A stretch of DNA of 38,546 nt, taken from Flavobacterium sp. I-STPP5a. GTDB taxonomy: Bacteria; Bacteroidota; Bacteroidia; Flavobacteriales; Flavobacteriaceae. A program made the position numbers and the translations under genes. The notes under the pieces are model-generated. The model was not told the origin of the DNA, did no database searches, and was given only the letters and a program-made list of their open reading frames with translations. The stretch is from the NCBI RefSeq assembly GCF_009764685.1, contig NZ_VHLM01000041.1, forward strand, positions 1-38,546, read 5' to 3'. This document shows, piece after piece, positions 14,260 to 22,707 of this stretch; position 1 is the first letter of the stretch, and each line of letters begins with the position of its first letter.

Positions 14260-17099
14260 CGAATGAAAATTTTAAATGTTGTTCCTATGTTTGGTTCACT
14301 ATTAACACTGATGCTTCCACCCATTGCATCTATTTGATTTTTTGTAATGAATAATCCAATCCCTTTAGATTCAGAATTTGAAGTAAAAGTTTTATACATC
14401 CCAAAAATTTTGTCTTCATTTTTAGCTAGATCAATGCCTATTCCGTTGTCTGAAATTAGTAAAAAGTTTAAATTGTTTTCCATTTGATAACTAATAGTTA
14501 TGATTGTTTTTCGATCAGAATGTCTGTAACGAATAGAGTTTGAAATAATATTGAAAAGGATGCTCTCTAGATAGGCAGGGTTGTAATTTACTATAGTGTC
14601 AAGAGGAACTTGGTTGATAATTGAAATATCGTTTTTTGTAATCTGTTCTGAGAGTACATTTAATGCGGTAGATATGTACTCGTTTAAGTTTAAAGATTCA
14701 AGGAGTAAATCTATATTAGTTCTAATATTTATGACTTCGTTTAAGTGAAGCATTGTTTCTCCGAGTGAATTTGACACGGTTTTTAGTAACTGAAGCATTT
14801 CATTTTTTTCTTCTTCAGAATCTGTAGTTTCAAGAAAAGAAACTATAGAAGCAATGTTACTCGTATGAGATCTTAGATTGTGCGATACTATGTAGGAGAA
14901 ATTTAATAAACGTTTATTTTGTTCGCTCACAATTTCAAATGAGGTATTAAGTTCATTTTCATATTCCTTACTTCGGGTTATATCGATCATGATTCCCCTT
15001 AGCATTGCTGGTTTTCCGCTGTCATATATAATGTTTATGATGTCCCTGAGCCAGACAGTTTTTCCGTCTTTTGCAATCATGCGGTATTCAAAATCGTGAT
15101 CTAAGTTTTCTTCCACTTTTATTTTACAATAAGTCAGTACCCATTCTTTATCTTCATGATAAATATGTTTACTCCAAAAATGGGGGTCACTTATCCATTC
15201 GTCTGGTGTATATCCTAAAATATTAATTACTTTTTTACTGATAAAACCAAAATTAAAAGTAGTTGCATCACATTCCCACACAATTCCATCTATGGTATTT
15301 ATTAATGATTCTACTCTTTGTTTGGTTTCAAGGATAATTCGTTCAGATGCTAATCTATTAGTAATGTCTTCGGTTGAAACAATGACGCGTTCAAATGTTT
15401 TTCTATACCCTTGAACGAGATTCCATCTCAGATTAATGTCACGATATTCACCCTTGACAGTTTTTATTTGAGTATCAATGATAAATTGTTTTTTACCTTG
15501 TGTAATTGCTACTAGATTATTTACAAAATCGTTTCGAGATTTTAGGCTAAACAGTTCGTTTTTATTTTGAATTAGTTCTTTGATATTTTTTACTTTATAC
15601 AATTTCAAACATGCTTTGTTTGCGCTTAATACTTTAATTAAGGAATGGCATTCATCTGCATCTTGAGGGTTTTCTTCAAAATAATTTAAAACCGTTTCTG
15701 GTGTTTTATATATTAAATTTTTTTGTTCTAAGTATTTTTTTACCGCTGAAAAATCTTCTTCTCTTAATGGTAGTGGGCTGTCATCAAATAAACTTTTAAA
15801 CCTTGTTTCACTTTTTTTAATTAACTTCTCTGTATTTTTTTTCAGGGTTATGTCTTCAACTATGGCAATTACATTTTGTTGATTTTTGTTTGTATCTAAT
15901 AGTGGTGTTACGGTAAGATTTACCCAGATTATTTCTCCATTTTTTGTAAAATATCTCTTTTGCATGGTGTATTCACTAATACGCCCGTTTTTTAAATGAT
16001 CAACATTTTTCATGTCTTTCTCTAAATCATCTGGATGCGTTACGGATTGAAATTTTTTAAGTTTCATTTCTTTTTGGGTATACCCCAGCATTTCGCAAAA
16101 TTTGGTGTTGATTTCAAGAAAATTGCCTGTAATGGGATCAACACTCGCAATACCTAAAGCCGCTTGGTCAAAAATAGTTTTAAATTTAATTTCAGTATCT
16201 AATAGTTTATTAGCTTGAAGTTTAACTAGTGATTGTAGTTCGTTTGGTATTTTTAGTAATGTAGTTACTAGTAAGCCTAAGATAGCTGCAAAAATAAACC
16301 CTAATATACAAGGTATCAATATAGCAGAATATAGATGGGAATTGTTTTTTGAAATTAAATATAAATTCCAGTCACCATCGGCAATTTTTGCTGAAATATA
16401 GTATTTGTCTTTAAGACTCGTAGGGGTATTTAGATAAAAGGTTTCTGTTTTTTTATTGGAGTCAAATTTTGAAAATTGAAAGTAATACTTTGAATTATCT
16501 ATATTTTTAATCCCAGAAATAACTAAGAAAGTATTGAGTTTTATAACTACTGCTGAAAATCCCCAGAACGTATTGTTTCTATAAATTGGGTAGCGACCTA
16601 TAATACCTATGCCGCCTTGCTTTAATTGTAATGGTCCAGCAAAATAAATTTTTTTATCAGCTATAGATTTGAAAGCTTCTTTTTTTAAATATGGATTTGT
16701 TAATATATTAAGGTTTAAAGCGGGTCTATTTTCTGCAAATGGGTAAATATATTTTATCACACCATTAGGGACAATTTGAACTCCGTATATCGACTTGTTA
16801 GATTCAATCAAGCGTTTGCTTACATATTCAAAGTCTTTTGGAATTCCTTCGTCATTTAGTGTCAAAGCAAGTGTTAAAGTTGCGGTATAATAATTTTTAA
16901 GGGATTCTTCAATATTATGATGAACAACATTTAAAATATTATTCATTTCGCGTTGCTCAAGTTCTTTGACCAACTTATATTGTTGAAGACTAATTAAAAT
17001 GGTAATGATACTTACAAATAAAAAAGATAAAACACCACTGGTTTTTGGCCTTACGATAAACCATCTTAAAAGCTTTATGTTTTTTCTCTTTAAAAGCAT
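14256..17099 (-). CDS. CHASE-PAS sensor histidine kinase
   Basis: A 947-aa membrane sensor kinase. Order: TM1 (~18-38), a periplasmic CHASE-type domain (~50-250; IYGVQIVPNGVIKYIYPFAE, GIIGRYPIYRN), TM2 (~257-282), then three or four PAS modules. These are ~300-425 (FDQAALGIASVDPITGNF), a divergent one ~430-580, and ~595-715 (IDGIVWECDATTFNFGFISK, EYRMIAKDGKTVWLRDI). A HisKA-type dimerisation helix follows, with the phospho-His near residue 740 (VSHNLRSHTSNI), and a HATPase_c domain with N box (NIISNSIRYRH), G1 (DNGIGIDL), F region (MYKTFTS) and G2 (SKGIGLFITK). All catalytic boxes look intact. It overlaps the receiver-only partner by 4 nt. CHASE domains sense small extracellular ligands; the ligand here is unknown. 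Confidence 0.92.
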   Translation of the reverse strand: MLLKRKNIKLLRWFIVRPKTSGVLSFLFVSIITILISLQQYKLVKELEQREMNNILNVVHHNIEESLKNYYTATLTLALTLNDEGIPKDFEYVSKRLIESNKSIYGVQIVPNGVIKYIYPFAENRPALNLNILTNPYLKKEAFKSIADKKIYFAGPLQLKQGGIGIIGRYPIYRNNTFWGFSAVVIKLNTFLVISGIKNIDNSKYYFQFSKFDSNKKTETFYLNTPTSLKDKYYISAKIADGDWNLYLISKNNSHLYSAILIPCILGFIFAAILGLLVTTLLKIPNELQSLVKLQANKLLDTEIKFKTIFDQAALGIASVDPITGNFLEINTKFCEMLGYTQKEMKLKKFQSVTHPDDLEKDMKNVDHLKNGRISEYTMQKRYFTKNGEIIWVNLTVTPLLDTNKNQQNVIAIVEDITLKKNTEKLIKKSETRFKSLFDDSPLPLREEDFSAVKKYLEQKNLIYKTPETVLNYFEENPQDADECHSLIKVLSANKACLKLYKVKNIKELIQNKNELFSLKSRNDFVNNLVAITQGKKQFIIDTQIKTVKGEYRDINLRWNLVQGYRKTFERVIVSTEDITNRLASERIILETKQRVESLINTIDGIVWECDATTFNFGFISKKVINILGYTPDEWISDPHFWSKHIYHEDKEWVLTYCKIKVEENLDHDFEYRMIAKDGKTVWLRDIINIIYDSGKPAMLRGIMIDITRSKEYENELNTSFEIVSEQNKRLLNFSYIVSHNLRSHTSNIASIVSFLETTDSEEEKNEMLQLLKTVSNSLGETMLHLNEVINIRTNIDLLLESLNLNEYISTALNVLSEQITKNDISIINQVPLDTIVNYNPAYLESILFNIISNSIRYRHSDRKTIITISYQMENNLNFLLISDNGIGIDLAKNEDKIFGMYKTFTSNSESKGIGLFITKNQIDAMGGSISVNSEPNIGTTFKIFIR

Positions 17100-17351
17100 A
17101 TATAATAATTAGGAATGTAAGTAATCATTAATAAGTTTATAAATATAACAAAAAATTATGAAATAGTTTTAAGTTAGTTAAAAAATATGTCTTTATAAAC
17201 TTACCAAATATTTTAGAAATAGTGAAATCTTTATATTTAGAAATATTAATAATGAGAAAGAAATCTAGATGTTTCATATTTCAAAGAAAGATTCCTTGGT
17301 TAAACAAATAAATCCGACCTTTGTATTGTTATTTACACTAAGCAAATTATT

Positions 17352-17501
17352 ATGGGCAGAAACAACGAGAAGAATATAAAAAAGCATAATGATAAGTTGC
17401 ATAAAGCATAAGACAAAGCCAAACAGGCTGTTTTATTGCGAAAAGAAAAGCTTAAATTGATCACTAAGAAATTTAATGAGGATAAAACAACAGAACAATA
17501 A
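17352..17501 (+). pseudogene. Small Lys-rich gene interrupted by an in-frame TAA
   Basis: From the ATG at 17352 the frame reads MGRNNEKNIKKHNDKLHKA, then TAA at 17409-17411. It continues in the same frame and style as DKAKQAVLLRKEKLKLITKK, then FNEDKTTEQ and a stop at 17499-17501, 49 codons in all. The uniform Lys/Asn-rich helical composition on both sides of the stop suggests one small basic protein inactivated by a single substitution (for example CAA or GAA to TAA). A 19-aa product is the alternative. It lies 6 nt upstream of the next gene and may share a transcript with it. No family is recognised. Confidence 0.55.
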
Positions 17502-17507
17502 AGTGAC

Positions 17508-17738
17508 ATGGATAATACAAATAAATTTTTTGAATTAAAACAGGGAGTACAAGAAATAATAGATTGTATAGCTGCTAAGAAAATGCTTGACGCCAAAAAT
17601 AAATTGGTAGTAGTTAGTGAAACCCTTGATGAGCTTCTTGATTTTTCTGATGAAGATGAGGATTTAGTAGAGATTAGTAAATATCAAGTTTTGCTGAATC
17701 AATTGCACCAAAAAATTAATAGTTCTCTTGAGCTTTAA
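17508..17738 (+). CDS. Small acidic hypothetical protein (76 aa)
   Basis: A 76-aa protein, mostly alpha-helical in appearance: FFELKQGVQEIIDCIAAKKM, then SETLDELLDF, then a very acidic SDEDEDLVEI, then QVLLNQLHQKINSS. The heptad-like leucines suggest a small coiled coil or adaptor. There is no signal peptide and no recognised family. It lies 6 nt after the broken Lys-rich gene and 28 nt before the YchJ-like gene, all on the plus strand, so the three are probably one transcript. Pairing of a very basic and a very acidic small protein is notable but uninterpreted. Confidence 0.65.
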   Translation: MDNTNKFFELKQGVQEIIDCIAAKKMLDAKNKLVVVSETLDELLDFSDEDEDLVEISKYQVLLNQLHQKINSSLEL

Positions 17739-17743
17739 ATTTT

Positions 17744-17749
17744 AGGAGG
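17744..17749 (+). promoter_or_regulatory. Perfect AGGAGG at unusual distance from the start
   Basis: AGGAGG lies 17 nt before the ATG at 17767, farther than the usual 5-10 nt. Flavobacterial genes rarely use Shine-Dalgarno pairing, and none of the neighbours has one. It may be coincidence, or the ATG context may be bridged by the A/T-only spacer. Confidence 0.3.
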
Positions 17750-17766
17750 TTAAATAATAATAATTT

Positions 17767-18150
17767 ATGAGTACAGATAAATGTCATTGTGGAACTTTAC
17801 AATCATTTGAAAAATGTTGTGGACCAATATTAAACAAGAGTGTAAAAGCTATTTCTGCCGAGGAGTTGATGCGATCTAGGTACAGCGCTTATGCCACTCA
17901 TAATGCTGCTTATCTCGTAGCAACTACAGTGCCTCATGCAAGAGCATTGCATCCTTTTGATGATATTTTGCAGTGGGCAAAAAGCAATACGTGGCTTGGA
18001 CTAGAAATAATTGAATCTACACCTACTATTGTGGAGTTTAAGGCCTATCATAAAGATGCTTATAATAAAATTCATATTCATCACGAACTTTCAACATTTG
18101 TAAATGATAATGGAGATTGGTTTTATGAAAATGGTGTTTTTTTAGATTAA
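17767..18150 (+). CDS. YchJ-like SEC-C motif protein
   Basis: A 127-aa protein of the UPF0225/YchJ family. The N-terminus has the zinc-binding SEC-C motif in the form CHCGTLQSFEKCCGP (~6-20). The NTF2-like YchJ body follows: SAEELMRSRYSAYATHNAAY (~30-49), HPFDDILQWAKSNTWLGLEI, VEFKAYHKD and the terminal GDWFYENGVFLD. SEC-C is also the SecB/ribosome-contacting motif at the C-terminus of SecA, so members are suspected to contact the translation or secretion machinery. No activity is established. The length is typical for the family without a second C-terminal SEC-C copy. It is about 275 nt upstream of dnaK but separated from it by a complex control region. Confidence 0.9.
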   Translation: MSTDKCHCGTLQSFEKCCGPILNKSVKAISAEELMRSRYSAYATHNAAYLVATTVPHARALHPFDDILQWAKSNTWLGLEIIESTPTIVEFKAYHKDAYNKIHIHHELSTFVNDNGDWFYENGVFLD

Positions 18151-18286
18151 AATGAAGTATCATTTTTAGACTAAACTCAAAAGTTTGTTCATAATTTTTA
18201 AACTAAAAGTTCATTTGTCAATAATTTTGGGGACTTTTCAGTCCATTGTCTAAATTTATTGTATAAATGGGTAAGTGAAAGTAAAA

Positions 18287-18370
18287 TGTCAAGTTGTCAG
18301 CAATTTTTCCGCCATTTAGGAGCTAAACTGACATTTTTCATACTGACAGAATGTTGGCACAAAGATTGAC
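18287..18370 (+). promoter_or_regulatory. dnaK control region: TGTCA/TGACA array and sigma54-like element
   Basis: Two TGTCA copies (18287-18291, 18295-18299) face two TGACA copies (18329-18333, 18344-18348), forming an interrupted inverted array. TTGGCAC (18354-18360), five bases and TTGAC (18366-18370) follow, resembling a -24/-12 promoter with GA in place of the canonical GC at -12. No CIRCE (TTAGCACTC-N9-GAGTGCTAA) element is present. A heat-shock control role is inferred from position. Confidence 0.45.
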
Positions 18371-18424
18371 TATTGCTTTTCGAGCCTTTAAATAAGTATA
18401 AAATAAAAATTAAATATAATAAAA

Positions 18425-20308
18425 ATGGGTAAAATAATCGGAATTGATTTAGGTACTACCAACTCTTGTGTTTCTGTAATGGAAGGTAATGAAGCAGTTG
18501 TTATCCCTAATGCAGAAGGTAAAAGAACAACGCCATCTATCATCGCTTTTGTTGAAGGTGGAGAGATCAAAGTAGGAGATCCTGCTAAGAGACAAGCAGT
18601 AACTAATCCAACTAAGACTATTGCTTCTATCAAACGTTTTATGGGACAAGGTTTTGGTGAAGTTTCGGCTGAAGCAAAAAGAGTTCCTTACAGTGTAGTA
18701 AAAGGAGACAACAATACACCACGTGTGGATATTGATGGTCGTTTATACACTGCTCAAGAATTGTCAGCTATGACACTTCAAAAAATGAAAAAAACTGCTG
18801 AAGACTATTTAGGTCAAACAGTTACTGAGGCAGTTATTACTGTTCCTGCTTACTTTAATGATGCACAACGTCAAGCTACAAAAGAAGCTGGTGAAATTGC
18901 AGGTCTTAAAGTTATGCGTATCATTAATGAGCCTACTGCAGCTGCATTAGCTTACGGATTAGATAAAAAAGGTACTGATCAAAAAATTGCAGTTTATGAT
19001 TTAGGTGGAGGTACATTTGATATTTCTGTTCTTGAATTAGGAGACGGAGTATTTGAAGTATTATCAACTAATGGTGATACTCACCTTGGTGGAGATGATT
19101 TTGACCAAACGATCATTGACTGGTTAGCTGATGAATTTTTATCAGAAGAAGGTGTTGATTTGCGTTTAGATCCAATGTCATTACAGCGTATTAAAGAAGC
19201 TGCTGAAAAAGCTAAAATTGAATTGTCTTCTTCTGCTGAGACTGAAATCAACTTGCCATACGTAACAGCTACTGCTTCTGGACCAAAACACTTAGTTAAA
19301 AAATTATCTAGAGCTAAATTTGAGCAATTATCTGATTCTTTAGTAAAACGTTCTATGGCTCCTGTAGCTAGAGCATTAAAAGATGCAGGTTTATCTGTTT
19401 CTGATATTGACGAAGTGATCCTTGTAGGAGGTTCTACTCGTATGCCAAGAATTGCTGACGAAGTAGAGAAATTCTTTGGTAAAAAAGCGTCTAAAGGAGT
19501 TAACCCTGATGAGGTTGTTGCAATTGGAGCAGCTATTCAAGGTGGAGTTCTTTCTGGAGATGTAAAAGATGTATTGTTACTTGACGTTACTCCTTTATCT
19601 TTAGGTATCGAAACTATGGGTGGTGTTATGACTACATTAATTGAAGCTAACACAACTATTCCAACTAAAAAATCACAAGTTTTCTCAACTGCTGCTGATT
19701 CTCAACCAACTGTTGAATTACACGTTCTTCAAGGAGCTAGAGCAATGGCTGCTGATAACAAAACTATCGGTCGTTTCAACTTAGACGGTATTCCACCAGC
19801 ACCGAGAGGAGTTCCACAAATTGAAGTAACTTTTGACATTGATGCTAATGGTATCATCAAAGTATCTGCAACTGATAAAGGAACTGGTAAATCTCACGAT
19901 ATTCGTATCGAAGCTTCTTCTGGATTAACTTCTGAAGAAATCGAAAGAATGAAACAAGATGCTGAAGCTAACGCTGAATCTGATAAAGTTTTAAGAGCGA
20001 AAGCGGAGAAAATTAATGAAGCTGATTCTATGATTTTCCAAACAGAAACTCAATTGAAAGAATTAGGTTCTAAATTAGCTGATGATCATAAAGTAGCAGT
20101 AGAATATGCATTAACTGAATTGAGAATGGCTCACCAGTCTCAAGATGTTCCTGCAATTCAAACAGCTCTTGATAACATCAATGCAGCTTGGAAAACAGCT
20201 ACTGAGGCTATGTATGCTCAAGGTGAACAACCACAAGGAGAGCAACCACAAGGTGAAGCTACTCAAGGAGACAACGTAGAAGACGTAGAATTTGAAGAAG
20301 TAAAATAA
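18425..20308 (+). CDS. dnaK: Chaperone protein DnaK (Hsp70)
   Basis: A 627-aa cytoplasmic ATP-dependent chaperone. The nucleotide-binding domain (~1-383) starts [20 protein letters not shown] and includes [52 protein letters not shown] and [12 protein letters not shown]. The linker [19 protein letters not shown] leads to the substrate-binding domain (~390-500, [19 protein letters not shown]) and the helical lid. The C-terminus carries three near-repeats of QPQGE/TQGD and ends EEVK, close to the EEVD-type tail. No grpE or dnaJ is adjacent, so it stands alone, unlike many bacteria. A strong terminator follows. Upstream lies the TGTCA array and sigma54-like element. Identification is secure. Confidence 0.98.
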   Translation: MGKIIGIDLGTTNSCVSVMEGNEAVVIPNAEGKRTTPSIIAFVEGGEIKVGDPAKRQAVTNPTKTIASIKRFMGQGFGEVSAEAKRVPYSVVKGDNNTPRVDIDGRLYTAQELSAMTLQKMKKTAEDYLGQTVTEAVITVPAYFNDAQRQATKEAGEIAGLKVMRIINEPTAAALAYGLDKKGTDQKIAVYDLGGGTFDISVLELGDGVFEVLSTNGDTHLGGDDFDQTIIDWLADEFLSEEGVDLRLDPMSLQRIKEAAEKAKIELSSSAETEINLPYVTATASGPKHLVKKLSRAKFEQLSDSLVKRSMAPVARALKDAGLSVSDIDEVILVGGSTRMPRIADEVEKFFGKKASKGVNPDEVVAIGAAIQGGVLSGDVKDVLLLDVTPLSLGIETMGGVMTTLIEANTTIPTKKSQVFSTAADSQPTVELHVLQGARAMAADNKTIGRFNLDGIPPAPRGVPQIEVTFDIDANGIIKVSATDKGTGKSHDIRIEASSGLTSEEIERMKQDAEANAESDKVLRAKAEKINEADSMIFQTETQLKELGSKLADDHKVAVEYALTELRMAHQSQDVPAIQTALDNINAAWKTATEAMYAQGEQPQGEQPQGEATQGDNVEDVEFEEVK

Positions 20309-20380
20309 TTTTTATACCATATTATAAATGGAAATCAATTTAGATATCATTTCAAATTGATTTAAAATTATCCTGATATT

Positions 20381-20411
20381 AAAACCGAGTAAGCAATTAC
20401 TCGGTTTTTTT
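20381..20411. terminator. Terminator between convergent dnaK and blh
   Basis: The stem ACCGAGTAA (20384-20392) / TTACTCGGT (20397-20405) with loop GCAA is preceded by A and followed by T residues. It is placed to serve both dnaK (plus) and blh (minus), whose stop is only a few bases away at 20415. Confidence 0.9.
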
Positions 20412-20414
20412 GTT

Positions 20415-21314
20415 TTATAGAGTGTTGGTTTTTTCTTCACTTGACATATTAGCGATGACTGCTGCATGCGGAAAAGTAATGGCAGCTAAGAATGAGAAAA
20501 AAAGTGCATTAAAAAACTGCTCGTCTTTACAAATAAAAAACAAAACGGCTATACCTATGATGGAAACGAACCAATAGATAAAAGCAGCTCTGCAGTAGGC
20601 TTTAAAGTGTGTTATACTGAATGAACCATTTAAAAAGATTACTTGGTCAATTATAGATGGAATACTATGCCATATTACAAAATATAAAGCAAATCCCCAG
20701 ATTAAACTAGAAGCCTTAAAAAGTATTGCAAATAGAATTAAAAAGAAGATTTCTAGAGCAATTTTACCTCTTAAGGATTCAATTTTACAGAACAAGTAAC
20801 AAATAAAAAGTCCAAATAGTAAAGCCGTGATTTGTAAAGCTATAGTGAATGCAACTAAAGGAACCGTTACGTGTGTAATTTTATGTACAATATCTTGAAC
20901 CTGGTTGCTGTGAAAATAGAATAAAAGTAACAGTAAAACTAAACCGTATAAAAACTGAAACATAATACAAACCAAATTATTGAGTTTGGTTTTAACACTA
21001 TGCCATTGCTGTTCGCCAAAATGGTATGCACTAACTAAAATAAATAGAAGTAAGGCAACTTGAGGTAAAGTATAGAATAATAAAACACCCACAAGTACAA
21101 CTGTAACATAATATAGAAGTGTCTTATTTTGAGAATTCTTTTTTTGGGCAGGATTTATATGCTGAATTAAAAGAATATCATTGGCACCATGCAAAATTCC
21201 AAAAGTAAATATTAAGAAAAAACCCAGAATTATTTGAAATTGACTTGTAAGATACGAATCTATCCATAGTCCGAAAAAGCTTGCTACAATTACGATATTT
21301 GAATAATTTTTCAT
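20415..21314 (-). CDS. blh: Beta-carotene 15,15'-dioxygenase, Brp/Blh family
   Basis: A 299-aa integral membrane enzyme that cleaves beta-carotene symmetrically into two all-trans retinals, the chromophore of proteorhodopsin. About eight hydrophobic helices are visible. The conserved iron-ligand histidines lie in GILHGANDILLIQH (~41-54), VSAYHFGEQQWH (~98-109), VIWHSIPSIIDQ (~213-224) and the C-terminal FPHAAVIANMS. The family is known from bacterial and archaeal rhodopsin clusters. It is divergent from the proteorhodopsin gene across a 107-nt gap, so the two probably share a control region. The beta-carotene pathway genes (crtE/B/I/Y) are not in this window. Identification is strong from motifs and context. 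Confidence 0.95.
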   Translation of the reverse strand: MKNYSNIVIVASFFGLWIDSYLTSQFQIILGFFLIFTFGILHGANDILLIQHINPAQKKNSQNKTLLYYVTVVLVGVLLFYTLPQVALLLFILVSAYHFGEQQWHSVKTKLNNLVCIMFQFLYGLVLLLLLFYFHSNQVQDIVHKITHVTVPLVAFTIALQITALLFGLFICYLFCKIESLRGKIALEIFFLILFAILFKASSLIWGFALYFVIWHSIPSIIDQVIFLNGSFSITHFKAYCRAAFIYWFVSIIGIAVLFFICKDEQFFNALFFSFLAAITFPHAAVIANMSSEEKTNTL

Positions 21315-21385
21315 AAATTTTAATTATTGTCTAAAAATAGTTAAAAAAAAATTAAAAAAAATTATTTTATACGTTTAACTTTTAT

Positions 21386-21393
21386 TATATTTG
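21386..21393 (+). promoter_or_regulatory. -7 promoter box of the proteorhodopsin gene
   Basis: TATATTTG, a perfect TAnnTTTG box, ends 28 nt before the ATG at 21422. The 107-nt blh/rhodopsin gap is otherwise A/T-only runs. On the minus strand only a degenerate TATTTTTA is seen for blh. Confidence 0.65.
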
Positions 21394-21421
21394 GTTAAAC
21401 AAAATATTAAAAACTATTTTT

Positions 21422-22147
21422 ATGACAAATTTTATGTTTATTTCAGGACTAGTTGGAAAAATGCTACCAACAGATTATGTAGGATTTACTTTTTTTGTAG
21501 GCTGTATGGCTATGATGGCCGCATCAGCTTTTTTCTTCTTATCACTGAGCCAGTTTGATAAAAAATGGCGTACATCAGTTTTAGTTTCAGGTTTAATTAC
21601 TTTCATTGCAGCAGTGCATTATTTTTACATGAGAGATTATTGGGCTTCATTTGGTGAATCACCAACATTCTTTCGTTATGTTGACTGGGTATTAACAGTG
21701 CCATTAATGTGTTTAGAGTTTTACTTAATTTTAAAGGTAGCTGGAGCAAAACAATCTTTATTATGGAAAATGATTATCTACTCTGTAATTATGTTAGTTA
21801 CGGGTTATTTTGGAGAAGTTGTTGCACCAGATAGCGCTGCTTTTTGGGGTGCAGTTTCAGGAGTAGCATATTTTGCTATTGTGTATGAAATTTGGTTTGG
21901 TGAAGCATCAAAACTTGCTGCGGCAGCTGGAGTTGAAGTACAAAAAGCACACAAAATTTTATGTTGGTTCGTACTTGTAGGTTGGTCTATTTATCCATTA
22001 GGATACATGATGGGTACTACAGGTTGGTACAACGGAATTATACCAGAAGGTAACATTGATGTAGCTTACAATATTGCTGATGCAATAAATAAAATTGGTT
22101 TTGGTTTGGTTATTTATAACCTAGCTGTGAAATCTTCAAAAGATTAA
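21422..22147 (+). CDS. Proteorhodopsin, green-type proton pump
   Basis: A 241-aa seven-helix retinal protein of the cytoplasmic membrane that exports protons on illumination. Helix C reads RYVDWVLTVPLMCLEF. The Schiff-base counterion/acceptor is D88, then T92 and the donor E99, giving the DTE motif of proton pumps rather than NDQ (sodium) or NTQ (chloride). M96 holds the spectral-tuning site, and Met or Leu there indicates green absorption. H66 (AAVHYFYMR) matches the histidine that pairs with the counterion. The retinal-linking lysine is K224 (DAINKIGFGLVIYN). The N-terminus is short, typical of flavobacterial forms. A strong terminator follows. The pair with the divergent blh forms a self-contained retinal/opsin cassette. 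Confidence 0.97.
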   Translation: MTNFMFISGLVGKMLPTDYVGFTFFVGCMAMMAASAFFFLSLSQFDKKWRTSVLVSGLITFIAAVHYFYMRDYWASFGESPTFFRYVDWVLTVPLMCLEFYLILKVAGAKQSLLWKMIIYSVIMLVTGYFGEVVAPDSAAFWGAVSGVAYFAIVYEIWFGEASKLAAAAGVEVQKAHKILCWFVLVGWSIYPLGYMMGTTGWYNGIIPEGNIDVAYNIADAINKIGFGLVIYNLAVKSSKD

Positions 22148-22174
22148 TTCCATTTTTTTATATTTAATTGTAGT

Positions 22175-22205
22175 AAACCGAGCTAGAAATAGCTCGGTTT
22201 TTTGT
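22175..22205 (+). terminator. Terminator of the proteorhodopsin gene
   Basis: An 11-bp perfect stem AAACCGAGCTA / TAGCTCGGTTT (22175-22185/22190-22200) with a GAAA tetraloop and a T-tract, 27 nt after the stop. The following stretch, 22206-22560, holds no gene I can recognise. A short direct repeat ATATCCTAT(A/C)GAT occurs twice around 22420-22455. Confidence 0.92.
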
Positions 22206-22564
22206 GTTTAAAAGTTTTAATTGTTTAATTTATTAGGTAAAATTATTAAACAAATTATATTTTCGCGTGATGCTTTCATTTATGCTGTTTTAACAAAAAG
22301 AGCTCTTTTATACAATTGTGGTTTTAATAATTCATTTTTTAGTTTGTATTTCACTTTTCAATACATATCATATTGAAATCATTTTTAAAGAAAATTTTCA
22401 ATTGTAATTGGGTTCTGAATGTGATATCCTATAGATAAGAATATCCTATCGATGGTAATTTTGTCTGTTTAAGAAAACTAAAATCATATTTTGATATCTT
22501 GATGACGGATTTTTTTTTGGGTTAATTTAAGTTCTCTCAATAGTTTTAATTAAGGATGCTGTAA

Positions 22565-22610
22565 AGCCCAAAAAAAAGCCCAAAAGTATTTTAGAGATAC
22601 AATTGGGCTT
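22565..22610 (-). terminator. Hairpin terminator downstream of the zincin gene
   Basis: AAGCCCAA (22576-22583) and TTGGGCTT (22603-22610) form an 8-bp stem, with inner GTAT/ATAC pairing. On the minus strand a run of eight T follows. A second hairpin, AAAGGGAAAC (22670-22679) with GTTTCCCTTT, lies between it and the gene, making a tandem pair. Confidence 0.75.
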
Positions 22611-22707
22611 ATTTTATTTATGAGTTAAATTGATGCTTTGTGAGCATGTTTATGTCATATTAAATCTGAAAAGGGAAACAATATTTGTAATAGTTTCCCT
22701 TTGATAT

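Noticed and set aside
17333..17596. Minus-strand 87-codon hydrophobic frame
   Set aside because: It is the complement of the Lys-rich (AAA/AAG) small gene, which automatically yields Phe/Leu-rich text. It has no start context.
18287..18370. CIRCE/HrcA operator upstream of dnaK
   Set aside because: The expected TTAGCACTC-N9-GAGTGCTAA is absent. The repeats present are TGTCA/TGACA with different spacing.
21422..22147. Sodium- or chloride-pumping rhodopsin
   Set aside because: The helix C positions are D88/T92/E99 (DTE). Sodium pumps carry NDQ and chloride pumps NTQ.
22420..22455. Two ATATCCTAT(A/C)GAT copies as a CRISPR or regulatory array
   Set aside because: There are only two short imperfect copies with no regular spacing, and no cas genes in the window.
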